Shown: positions 23,811 through 37,511 of the stretch, in pieces
Layout: each line of letters starts with the position of its first letter
Position numbering within the stretch: position 1 is the stretch's first letter
Origin: Guyanagaster necrorhizus
Lineage: Eukaryota > Basidiomycota > Agaricomycetes > Agaricales > Physalacriaceae
Reading direction: 5' to 3'
DNA: 64,000 bases
Assembly (NCBI RefSeq): GCF_019112545.1
Contig: NW_025064929.1
Location: 210,549 to 274,548, forward strand
Notes under the pieces: generated by a model
What the model saw: the letters and a program-made list of their open reading frames with translations, nothing else
What the model was told of the DNA's origin: nothing
Database searches by the model: none
Position numbers and translations under genes: made by a program

Positions 23811-25954
23811 TACTGTCTTGAAGGGTCGCCCGCACGGATCAACAGCTCGGCCTCGTGCGAACGTGGTATAATTCGACAATTGAAGGGATCGGGATGCCTA
23901 TCACGACTCATGAGGAAAGCGGAAAGCTGGTAGACATATAAGACCCACGAAATGGTAGATGAGAGGTATCCTTCACTCCGAGACCAATCAGGGAGCCTGA
24001 CTTGCTCCTTGTTGGATTCCGGAAGAATGTTGAACACGGAGAGCACAGCAGCAACAGTAATATAGAACTCATCGTCCGCAAGATGTTGTCCGGGACAGAT
24101 TCTACAAATAGATTTATTGGTTAGTAGGTATCCTATTTGGAGCCATGAATAGCATTTACCTGCGCCCGTATCCGAAAGCGAATTTGCGAGGATCTGAATT
24201 GATGCCCTTGGCCTCATTGTGGGGCTCCAGATATCTTTCTGGAAGGAATTCAAAGGGAGACGGATAAGTGTCTGGATCATGCATTACGGCCCTATAGAAA
24301 GTTCGTCAGCCGAAATTGAGAACTTCTTGATTGGTGGTACGTACCATGTGTTAGGCACAACCACGGAGCCAGAGGGAATCAAATAGCCCTAAAAGGATCG
24401 TCAGAATATGAACTGAAGGCAATGGGCTGTTCAAACCATGACACACGTTGTAAGAATCATCTTTAGTCGACTTGTGTGGTACTGCTAGAGGTCCAACTGG
24501 ATTCAATCGATGGACTTCCTTGAGCAAAGATTCAACGTAAGGCAAGCTTTCTCGATCGTTGAAATCAGGCAATCGTGCGGACCCGACTACGCAAGATATT
24601 TCTTCTTGCGCTTTCTTCTGCTTGTCCGGGAGAAGCGTCATATACAGGAAGAATGAGCATAGTGACGATACGGTCTGAAGACATTTGCTGATTAGCTACG
24701 ATTGAAAGTGACGGATAATGTCTGCTTACTGTGTCGGCACCGGCTATAATTAAATGTATGGTCAGCTTGTGATATCCGGGGTCGAGTAGATTGCGGAGCC
24801 CTTACCGGAGTAGAATCCAGTGGTGACCCACTTGTTAACGTCTTCTTGGTATGATGATGGATTTTTGTACCGCTGAATAAGATTGGCAGTAAAGGAAGGG
24901 ATGGCCGTCCCTTTGACCTTAATTAAATGAAGTTCAGTCGGTTACTGACGTTAAGACAAAGAGCACTGACCACTTGCTCCTTGACGGAGTTATAAGGTAT
25001 ATCTCGGAGTTCCTCCATATCTCTGTGGAACTTCTCAGCCTTCTTCATCCAGTTGAAGCCCAACCATCGCGGAAGATACAGCACTTGTGAATTAACGTCA
25101 TCGTCTGGTGATCCAAGGAAATGAGTGATTCGACTTACTGATAGGGAATGAGTCAACCAGAAAGGCACCGGCAGTGGTAGACTCCGAAAACCCTTGATCA
25201 CCCCGATCGGCAAGCTCGACAAGTGGGTCATTTTCAGGTCTAACGTCGTACCCATGTGATATGAGGAAAGTTATGGAGGCGATATGACTACAAGTGACTT
25301 CAATATTCTACCTATTGCGTGTTAACGAGTAAGCCTTACTGTCGAATATGGTCACGGAATTTTTCCGGGGATTCCAAGAGCGCTCCGAGGAATATCCTTG
25401 TCTTCTCTGCCTCGATGGGCCGCCACTGCTGGACCTTCCGGGGTCCGACGACTTCAAGGATCAACTTCCTGTACTCCCGTAAACGCGTGCCGTAAGGGCA
25501 AAGAGGTACACTGTGGACGTATCCGGCGCTGTACAACAGTTTACACATGTCAGAAATACGTCCTGGACAATCAAATGCTCGCTTACAGCTCTCCGCCCAT
25601 CACTAGACGCGGCCTATCTGAGTAGATGCCACCGCGCTGATCAAGTAGAGCGAAAACGGCCTTGGCTGAGTTTAGCACTATAACGGACTGCCCAACAACG
25701 TTGAGATAGATAATATCGCCTTAATGAATATAGCAGATGAACACCAATCAATATATATCTGTTGGCAAAGGCCTACCATATTGTCGACCCCACTCGGCGT
25801 ATTTTAACCAAGGATATTTCACGGCCATGTCGAGAGCATTTCCGAGAAACGGGAGACCGGGAGGACCGGGAGGCAGGAGAGAGCGTTGCTTGCGGCAGAA
25901 GGCATAGACCAAGTAAACGAAGAGAATGAGTGCAATGAAAAGAGGGGTATCCAT
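23811..25954 (-). CDS. Cytochrome P450 monooxygenase
   Basis: A membrane-anchored heme-thiolate monooxygenase. The start at ATG 25954 gives MDTPLFIALILFVYLVYAF, a typical N-terminal anchor, followed by the proline hinge LLPPGPPGLPFLGN. All landmarks are present over about ten exons: the I-helix AGADT at an exon edge near 24735, the E-x-x-R of the K-helix (KEVHR near 24515), the PERF-type segment FLPERYLEP near 24235, and the heme loop FAFGYGRR/ICPGQ split by an intron near 24105-24165, with Cys as thiolate ligand. Introns have good borders and the frame holds to TAA at 23811, giving about 510 residues, normal for the family. The general look is of the O-methylsterigmatocystin oxidoreductase-like P450s common in mushrooms; the CYP family and substrate cannot be given. 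It appears functional. Confidence 0.85.
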
Positions 25955-27080
25955 TTCGTCAGGACAACTAAGAGGTCCCGAACTGGATGCTATGGTCTTC
26001 AAGCTTTCGTTTTTAAAGTCTCCTTTAGCGACCGAGAGACCCTAGTCGGTATCAAAAAGATTTACAATTGGAAAATAGTGAATCCCGTGCGATAGGAATC
26101 TTCATCCCCGGATAGCCAGATATACTCATGCTTTCTCCTTTGAAAGGTTCTCGTTCGACCTTTGCCCCCTAGATACTAAGTTATCGGATTAGGATATCAG
26201 AAAAATTCGCCCGTCGGGTCGGTTTGGAGGTAAGCCGGCGATAACAGAGGTCGGCAATCCAGTCATCTAGACGCAGTCGGTCATTAAAATGAAGCGTGGA
26301 ATGAAGTAGTTCCTGACCGTTGCGTTGGATATACACGAAAATACTCTTCCTGCTCAAAAAGACTGTAGATCACTGTTGGATGATGGCAACGGTGCCTCCT
26401 GCGCACGTGTGCTGACCGGGTTCCTCTGCAAGGAGGTGGCGTGTCAACAAATCACTGGCACGATGTCGTTGCTTGAACTTTGAAGGCAGTGGTGCGCTGA
26501 ACGGAACCAGGTCCAGGCCACTCGGTAGCCGGCCCGATCACAATATCGCCATTTGCCGCTTGGCCCTGGCCGGGTCCGTTTGGTTGGGTACTTTTGTTAT
26601 TTTTTGTATGTTGTTTTTCCTGCTAAAAAAACTTGGTTGATTTACTGATTTATCCTGTATTCAAGAGTCATTTGACGTCTTAAATGGGCATCCGTTCAAG
26701 GTCTTCCACCTCCCATGTGGATGCCACGCCACCTCCTCGCCCGCAGTGCAGGGTGGCTTGAGATTCGACGCTTGATACATCTCTGCGGCACAGGCAAAGG
26801 GCACGGGGTTAAAATTATACCCCAGTATTATACTGATTCCGACCCAATACGCGCCCAAACACAGATCAATGCGAATACCGCTGGATCCTGTCAAGAATCG
26901 CCTTGTTTCGTTATGACTGCTCGTAATTTCCAAGCGAAATGATTTCGAAACATTCCACGGTCGAAACTTCCTGACGCGTGCCCGAGAAATAAAGTAATAC
27001 GAACAATGAAATACCGGTCCTGGCGGTGGCGCATTGCCTTTTGCTTCCCAAGCTCTTCCACCTCTCGCCTACAGTCCAGC
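25955..27080. promoter_or_regulatory. Shared upstream region of divergent P450 and DUF6534 genes
   Basis: This 1.1-kb gap separates two divergently transcribed genes, the P450 starting at 25954 (-) and the DUF6534 gene starting at 27082 (+). It contains no convincing gene, only a 90-codon minus frame at 26661-26933. I see no clear core-promoter element. It is annotated as the likely promoter region because of gene orientation only. Confidence 0.3.
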
Positions 27081-27081
27081 G

Positions 27082-29324
27082 ATGAGCTCCTCAGTAGAGG
27101 TTCCTACTCTACACACCACGGTGGGTGATTCACATCTCAGGAATCGACTCCTTGCTGACGATGATGTATAGATGGGCGCATTGATGATTGGTACCATGTG
27201 AGCTTTGGACACTTCTTTTCGGAGTTATTTGCTGATCTGTTGAATGGTGACAAAGCTTGGCTGCAGTGTAAGTATCCTTTTTTCGAGCAGTATTTCATTC
27301 ACTAACTACGATTTCTAGGCTATGGGGCGTATCTTGCATGCAGACATACGAGGTATGAGGTTTGCTCGAATTTTCCCACATTTTCTCACAGTGGTGGACC
27401 CGCTTTCAGTACTTCAGTGTGCGTACCCGTGCTTCTCAGCCATCGCCTCTGCCAATCCCCACGCAGATGTATAGGAAGACGGATGACCCGAGGCTGAAAG
27501 TCATGGTGAGCGCCAGTTCATGATCGAACGCGTAGTAAGAGAAAGACTTATGTTTGCTAGGTTGTGGTGGTCTTGTACGAATGATTTCTCTGTAAACAAC
27601 TCGACATTTCTAATCATAAATCCAGTCTTCTTGACACCGTGCAGCAAGTATTTGTTACACATACTCTATATGAGTACCTAGTCGTTCATTACTATGACCC
27701 CGCCAACCTCGGAGTTGTTGAGTGGTGAGCGCATTCGATTCTGACCTTCATTTTTATCATACTGAAAATGGCGCTGTAGGAGTCTGTTGGTACGATCTAA
27801 TATACTCATGTCCGGTACGGTAACCAATCTCCAATGCAGGCTCAGGTTGCCCCATCAGTATGTCAATTACAAGCCAGGGCGACGTTCTGATATCGATGTG
27901 ATCACAGGGCCTCATTGCGCTACTAGTCCAATCGTATGTCTTCACATTAATCCCGTGTCCCCTTCTTCTGACTTTTATTTCCAGGTTTTTCACATATCGA
28001 GTATTTATCTGTAACGCGTTTTCCTCGTCTCGTCGCGTTCAATTCTAATCGCATCGACAGTGAGCCGCAAGAATATACCAATAACGTTATTCCTTGTAGG
28101 TGCCTCGAGGTCATTGTTCACAGCACCCGACTGACTTGTTTTCTCTAGGGGTCACTTGTTTTCGCAGAATTTGGAGTTACTATCGGTCAGAGCTTTTTCG
28201 TGCAATTCCACTCTGTCTCATACGCTCTTCCTATATAGCATACTTCGTTCGAGGGTGAGTGCAATGGGTCAGGATTTTGCCTGCCACTGAATGCCTGCAG
28301 GTGGTCTGTCAAACTCGTGGCAGAAATTCCGTCTAAACTTACCGTCCGTGTGGTCTTGCGCAAATCATTCAAATTAACTGAATAGAAGCATATAGAACCT
28401 GTCACGATCAATGAATGCTGTCGGCGCTGCGGGCGATATATGTATCACCATATCACTCATTTCTTTACTTCAGCGGTCCAAGTCCGGATTCAGAAGGTAC
28501 GATGTTTCGGACGCACGCCTTCATCTTATTCAATTCCGATTTAGAACCGACGCGATGATGAACCAGCTTATTCTTTTTTCTCTCAATAGTGGCTTACTTA
28601 CTAGGTAAGATATTCAGTCTGCGAGACGTACTATACGGGTACTCAATTATGAGTAGCATTTGTGCAATAACGTCGCTGATATTGGTACGTACTTGTTCTC
28701 TATCTCCAAGTTAAAGAAATAATCGTTGACAGGTCTTGGTGTGCCCGGACACATTCCTATATATAACTTTCTATATTCTTTTGGGCCGTTGTACGTCTTC
28801 TTGCTACTATGTCGTCTTTTCGCCAATAACGAGCGTCGACAGTGTATACGAACTCACTTCTGGCAACGTAGGTCGTTCGCTAATTCCATTAGTTAATAAG
28901 CTGATAGTTTCTCAAGCCTCAATGCGCGATTCAAGATACGAGGGCAGCAGGAAGGTGAATCCTTCATGGCAGCTGTGAGTATGGATGCGACGTCTGTAGA
29001 ACGGCGGACTCTTCCTGGCCTCACTTCCAGTGCGAATAGTTCGGTGAGACCTACACGCTCTGTCTCTGGCTTTTCCCTCACATGTTCTCTTAGAAACCAC
29101 AACATATTGTTATCAAGCGGGAAACCGAGATTGAAGTTTTGGCAGATTATGAACTTGGTGTTAGTGAGTTTCAAGTTTTCACAACTGGACATGCGCTTAG
29201 GATGTCTTTCTTTTCGAAAAGAATCATCGCCATCATGATGAGGCTGCTAGCACTGCGAGTTTCGATGCCAAGTGACCCATATCTCATGGACATAAAGTAT
29301 CCCACCGTGACCGAGCCTCTCTAA
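27082..29324 (+). CDS. DUF6534-family multi-pass membrane protein, partly decayed
   Basis: The gene starts at ATG 27082 (MSSSVEVPTLHTT) and is cut into many small exons. Recognisable family segments are GALMIGT, ILAAVLWGVSCMQTYE, FQYF, MYRKTDDPRLKVM, LLDTVQQVFVTHTLYEYLV, DPANLGVVEWSLL, GAAGDICITISLISLL, KSGFRR, NQLILFSLNSGLLT and CPDTFLYITFYILL. This order matches mushroom DUF6534 proteins, which have about seven membrane helices and no assigned function. The middle, about 27830-28300, is hard to splice without stops and may be damaged. The C-terminal cytosolic part reads IVIKRETEIEVLADYE near 29110-29150; the true stop between there and 29324 is uncertain. It could be functional or a young pseudogene. 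Confidence 0.65.
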
Positions 29325-29329
29325 CACCG

Positions 29330-31546
29330 TGGCGGATAAACCACATGTATTTTCTCCAACCCTACAGTATTGTACATACCATCTTTTTGTTATGCGCCGT
29401 CGGGGAGCCGACAAGGAGGCTACGACTTTTTCTGATCGAGGATTTTGGGACTCGCTTTTGCCACTGCATCAGACTGTGCCTTGATTGCCGCACAGCGAGA
29501 CTGGACTGTGAGACGGCCTTTTGCTCCCTATGCCGGGACCCATCAAAGTGGGCCATCATAGTTATAGGTATAGCTACCGTCTCGAGATACTTACCTCGTA
29601 TGCAATTACAATATTAAAGTTTGGTACTCCTAGCGCGATGATCGTTCCGGCAAGTCCCCGCCTAATCAGCATTCGACTTCAAATTCCGATTTAGTATGTG
29701 GGAGTTGTGAACGACATGGAGATAAAGTGGAGACAATTTCAGGTCCAGCAAGCGGTTTCAAAGAGGTTCTCTTTTTGATTTTCGGAAAAGTCCCCATCTA
29801 ACGGAAAACATTTTTTAAACGAAATTTTCACAAAATACCAGAACAGCTTAGATCAAGGCGTATCCGAAGTATGAGCCCGTCCGATTATCAAATTAGCGAG
29901 CTGTTAGGGGCTTCGGCAGAAAGCGGCAGAAGATTTGCAGCGGCACGGCTTATATCGGCTTGTACCGACACGCTGTCTGCTCTCACTGCGGCTGCACAGA
30001 AGATGAAATAAATTGAAGGCGAAGAGCATTAAGCGGCACTGAAGGTACAGTCAACGATTTTCTTTGCGTGGAGGTGGTATCAAGGCTAAGCCGAGAGAAG
30101 CCGCGCCACGGCAACACTTCGCCTCCGATCGATGATCATTGCGGAAAGTTCAGCAAGTCCGATCTTAATCACGATCATCAAAAGGTTGCGAGCATTGAAG
30201 AACGACACAGGACACGATGCAATGCATCCAAGGAAAAGCTGAATGAAGAGAAAAGGTGGCTATCACAATCCTAAATGGTACTATTCTCATAATTATATTT
30301 TACTAGCAGTAGCCTGTGCAATGCACCATTGAAGATGTAAATGAGCAAAGCTAAAAATCATGACAGTAAGAATATTGATGTGAGGGAGGTTCTTGATGAA
30401 TCTGGAGAATGCTGGATCAATGATGTGCTTGTTCTCAGTTCCCTTTACAAGGGTAAAACCAATGTTATGATCAAGCTAGTATATACATCACATAGATAAC
30501 GGTAGTAATTGTTTAACTAGCTTTGAGATCAAAGAAAAGCATTCAGCATATTCCTCTATGGTTCAGCAAACATTTAGCTTAGCTGAATAAGTAAGAGAAG
30601 ACAAGTGTTCAGCATAGTCTTTTCAAACTTAGGTTCACTCAAGAGAGGATAATTTGGAATATAAATTGATTGATTCTCTTGTAGCTACTGGATGCTTGCA
30701 TATAAGCTAAGACTATGCGAGAAAGAGAGAGAAACTTATAGAAGATATAAAACTGCGAGAACATTCTTGATGGACGAGCGGGCCGATTGCCGAAAAAAGG
30801 GAAGTACGGATTCTAAATATGGATATCCATATCAGGCGGCCTGACTCTGTCGAGTTCCTCGAGGTTGCTGCCTTTTATTTTCTTTGATATTTATGTTTAT
30901 GTGAATGCTGCTGTAAGTGTAGTCCGAGTCTGGATGGAACGTACGCTTCTGAGGCTAAGTTGACTTTTTCGTTACGTTAGGCAGTACCAGTCTTGTCTAC
31001 GTCGTTGGAGGTTCAACGTGAGCGGTCTGAGCTTGCGAGGGCAGCGCACATAAGGTACATCTCCCGCTTGTACTCAGCACCGCAAGAGCCAAATTCGCTA
31101 CCCAACCACACTCGAGACTTGATTCCAGGAGATGGAATCTTACTCGCAAGAGGAATAAAGATTTCTCTCCATCCCCCTCTTAGGTCCGTCGTTTAATGTA
31201 TGTCTTCGACTATCTCTGCTACTTCAATGTTATAACTTTCATATCGCCCCATCTAGGTGCTCGGGACCCTTCCGAGGCCTATCGGGCTTTGATTGGTGAA
31301 CAGGGATCATATGCATCGTTGTCGGAATTAAAACTGGTGCCAGGCAGGCCTCTTGTAGTTATCCGAGACGCAACTAGTTACATGCATTCTATGTAATGCA
31401 CCACTATGCCCATGGGGGGCCTGACCTTCTGCTTACCACATTCTACTGTCGTCACCGATCGTCACTGCTGGACTGTTTCGGTGGATCCGTATATAATCTT
31501 GAGACAGACTGTGGTCATCGTCATTCTCTGTCTCAATTGTGCCACC
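29330..31546. other. 2.2 kb gap containing an AT-rich island
   Basis: Short frames only (for example 30068-30274 and 30993-31196, both plus), none with a known motif. From about 30285 to 30775 the sequence becomes clearly AT-rich with very few CG dinucleotides, unlike its surroundings. The last few hundred bases before 31547 should hold the promoter of the pyruvate decarboxylase gene. Confidence 0.4.
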
Positions 31547-33994
<2,448 letters not shown>

Positions 33995-34925
33995 CGCTTA
34001 CACCAAGTGAAGGATGAACTTCTTATGTTTCTTTCGCGATAGCCCTTGTTTTCAGACGATGACTGACCTACCTCACTGGTTGTACTTCTTAGTCATTAGG
34101 CGTACAGATTTTCGTTGCATCGGTGGCAACGCTGCAATGCCTTCATGTTCTACGTCAAATTGCATTCAATACTTTGCAAAATGTTACAAGAAGATATGTG
34201 CTGTTGGTTGTCAGGCCGGCTGAAAGTTGGGCCGGTAATGCACTCCGAGGATGAAACCAACCCCCTTATTACATGTTACATCCTTTGTTTCCGGACTTTC
34301 GAAAGACGAAACGGGCTCAGGTCAACGCATTACATCTCATCCACACAACATATAGTATATCCTACTTGATAGCACCATACTACATATTCGACTTAGACGG
34401 AGCTTTAGATCCAAAGATCTTTAAGAAAACATCATAGTCGGGTGCCCTACCCAAAAAGTCCTGATAGAAATCGTTACTCAATATCCATTAAATCGAGTCG
34501 CAACAAACCTTCAAAGGGTCGATCTCCTCTCGGCCTCCACAAGCACCACGATAGCATTTGCCCCGTGCAGGATCAAGAGAGTCAGCTTTTGAATATGGTA
34601 GCTGCAACGAGAGTCCAGAGTGGGTATATGGGGCATTCTAAATCATAACAATCACGCACCATACATGTCCGCTGCGAACACCAATGAGTACGAGCACGTG
34701 TACCTAGAGTGATACAGCAACGCTTTTATCCCCTCAGATAAATGAATGTCCTACCCGTAGTAACCTGCATCGTAACCCCCCGTAATGTGACCGGAAGGAC
34801 CTAGATCATGCTCCGCCAAAGCTGAACTTGCGTAAAATATATCGTGTCCAGGGCATGGTTCGCCGACCTTGACTAGCAAAATGCACTCCCTGAGTTCGTT
34901 CCAGAGTTCACTATAGTCCGCATCC
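33995..34925. other. Intergenic, no recognisable gene
   Basis: Frames of 60-85 codons without motifs. This should include the 3' untranslated region and terminator of the pyruvate decarboxylase gene. Confidence 0.4.
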
Positions 34926-34930
34926 TCTGA

Positions 34931-35910
34931 TCATCGCAAAAGGTAAGTCTGAGGTCCAGATATTGCACTGAGGAAACCCACCTTGATCCGTTTGTACTTT
35001 GATGTCGAATTTGACGAAGAAGAGCTGTCGGAGGTGACGTACCGGCTAGTTGAAAACATTAGCGGAACCTCAGGTGAACTGCACGCAGGGTATATCAGAC
35101 CTTTTGATGAGTTTGTCAATAAGCTCAGGCAATAAAGGTTGGCCGGCCTCTTGATGACTGGACATCTTTTGCAGAACCTTTGGCTCCCAGCACCAGTTTT
35201 TCCAACACCTGAGAAGGGGCCTCAATGAAATCCCTCGCCACACCACAGAGAGTTCATTTCTGCATAACGTTAAGGGGAAGAGGACCGACCTAGTGCCATG
35301 GAACCTCGAGAAATAAGTTCGGCTCAGCAGCCCCTGGAAGACATGTCCCATCTTGTGGAAGAAAGTTGTCATGCCTCATGATTTCGGGCTTATCCTGTGT
35401 CAATTTTGCAAGGTTAGCGACCATCACGGCGAGGGGGTACTCTCGTGATCCATCAGGAAGGTCATAATAACAGAGGCCACACGGCTGCATGTGAATATTT
35501 AGGGGTGAATTTCGGGTGTTTTGCAGCTATGCGCACATACCACGCGGGAAAAGATCAAGGTAGCAATACCCCACAAAATCAGACTCGTCTTTAGCATTCT
35601 TTTCCCAGACAGCAGACCGCTGGACATCTGATCGATCATCTGTCTGCTGTTCAGGAAAGAATGATAGATTCTGCCGGGATGCCAAGTTGAACCGCCTTTA
35701 ATTTCCTCGAATTGAACACCCAACAGGTTCTGGTAGATGGAGAGGATTGTTGGGATGACAACGGAGACTGGGAAATACTCCTTGACAAGCGCGTCATCGA
35801 GGTCGAGAGTCTTTTCGATGAACTTTCGGTCATAGTATCTATAGTCCCAAACATAAAAATCTTCGTCAAAGAGGAGACCAGCTTCCTCGTGTTCCTGCTT
35901 TTTCAAAGCT
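34931..35910 (-). pseudogene. M3-family metallopeptidase pseudogene (thimet oligopeptidase/saccharolysin-like)
   Basis: M3 peptidases are zinc enzymes that degrade short peptides. The minus-strand translation gives family segments in order: DLDDALVKEYFPVSVVIPTI near 35780, GVQFEEI, WEKNAKDESDFVGYCYLDLFPR near 35560, PDGSREYPLAVMVANLAK near 35440, the zinc-site region TFFHKMGHVFQGLLS near 35340, FSRFHGT, then RDFIEAPSQVLE and WCWEPKVLQKMSSH near 35180. The zinc motif should read HEMGH; here it is HKMGH, so the catalytic glutamate is replaced by lysine. Frame changes are needed near 35580 and in the A run near 35198. Only about the C-terminal 45 percent of a roughly 680-residue protein is present. 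It abuts an adenylate-forming gene fragment on the other strand. Confidence 0.85.
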
Positions 35911-35949
35911 AGGAGAGATGCCTTGTCTTTCGCTCTCGAAGTAAATTAT

Positions 35950-36400
35950 TGGAAAGGTTATCTTCATTTGCTGTTCCGGTGGTGTTTATACCCTATCATT
36001 GTGGTTTCGGTGCGTACCACTTTATTGCTCAACTGAGGGTGTTTTTGAATTGAGGATTGGGCTGCAGGTCACACATCCTTCGGGAAGATTATCAAACTGT
36101 CGTTACTGGCCATTGCCCAGAGGGAGTGGGAAAGGAGAGGAAAGAAGTAAATGAGGCGAAACCCAAGAGAGTTCTCATTCGACGCTTGTGAATACACTCA
36201 GTCGTAACGATTCATAAATAAAAGGCTTATTGTCGCTCTGGTCCTCATCTTTCAGCGGGTTTGGATGGGAGAACTTGAAGCAAAGGCTGCGACGATGTTG
36301 TGACTGAGTTATACGACAAGTTTCTTGTCTCGGGACTTGGGCGCCTGTCCACCTGAATGTTGAATTGGTCTTCAAGTCTGTTCCAGATGGGAATGAGGCT
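35950..36400 (+). pseudogene. Adenylate-forming enzyme, copy F: 3'-terminal fragment
   Basis: Matches the last two exons and 3' flank of copy B (40100-40430): the segment coding for A-V-P-V, the following short intron, the exon coding for SGKIIK...AIAQREW, and the downstream stretch around GAATACACTC and TTATTGTCGCTCTGGTCCTCATC. Nothing of the upstream gene remains. It begins about 40 bp past the outer edge of the M3 pseudogene, in the opposite orientation. It is too short to encode anything useful. Confidence 0.8.
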
Positions 36401-37511
36401 ATTCATACACATCTTGCGTCACCTCACAGGCCCACTTGACAATACCCGGGTATAATTAACTGGCTGCGAAGCGTCGTCGGCAAGATTCAATCATTTAATA
36501 ACCGCACCGATGGTACCTTGCATGAGCACTAGTCGGCCAGGTAGAACTACCGCGAACTGAGAAGCTATTTATAAAGGACTTAAATGTATGAAACGTTATA
36601 AAGGCCAATTTAAAGACGCAAAAAGATCCAAGTAAATCCTCTCCTTAAATCAGGTCCCAGATAGGCCTGGCCTCTCACTGGAATGTTGTTTCCTCAAGGA
36701 ATGAAATCACGTTCGTCGTCGTAACCCTGATCCGCATTGATCGGCGTAGGGACGTTTCTGATACTCGCATCCAAAACTACCAAAAGCTTTCCTGAGACAA
36801 TGACACCGCGAGTACTACGCAGTGAGAGAGCCTAGAATATTCCTAGAATATTAGACAACCATTGGTTTTCGGGGTTGGGGGGAGAACTCGGCTTCGAGTG
36901 CCCGGATGAAGGGATGCAGAGGCTCAAACTCGTAGCAGCGGAAGGCGAGAACACAGTTGTTTGTAGGCTGGATCTAGCTGGGGTTTTCTGGCTTGAGATG
37001 GGGTTTGGAGGGTCAGTAGTGACAATGTATGAGCGCTGAGCCTGACCCGGATATCGCCATATCCCAAACAACTGAACAGCTGAAAAAGACGTAGCTGCAG
37101 CATCAGACCAGGTGCTACGTAAACAAAGAACAAAGTATATGGGTTGTCAAATGGGACCGAAGATAGACGGAGCGACTTGGAAGAGCTCAACGAAATGAAA
37201 ATAATATCCGCCCTGTTGTTGAACATGCCGCGGAGTAGACTCGAACCCCAGTTAATGAAACAGATCAACTCGCGTAGGCGGATGATGCTCTGTCAACCGA
37301 GGTGGGGACTAGTTCAAGTCTAGCTGCTTGGAGGCTTGTGGGCAACTTTGAAACGGGATCAAAACACTGGGAAAAGGACACTTTATTCTCTACGCATTGT
37401 TTATCCATTATAATCACAAGCTTGGGGTTCGATCCTTACGTGAAACGGGTAGTTTTTGTGATATATAATAGTCGATGGTGTGCTCCCTTTCGTTGTTTTT
37501 CATCATCCATC
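36401..37511. other. Intergenic region upstream of copy B
   Basis: Minus-strand frames at 36832-37071 and 36924-37268 include hydrophobic segments (YTLFFVYVAPGLMLQLRLFQLF) that could be a membrane-protein remnant, but no family is certain. The last part should hold the promoter of the adenylate-forming gene at 37512. Confidence 0.3.

Noticed and set aside
37235..37325. tRNA-like text on the minus strand (GGTTGACAGAGC ... GGGGTTCGAGTC)
   Set aside because: The putative T-arm and acceptor stems do not pair properly and no consistent anticodon arm forms; at most a chance match or a ruined tRNA.
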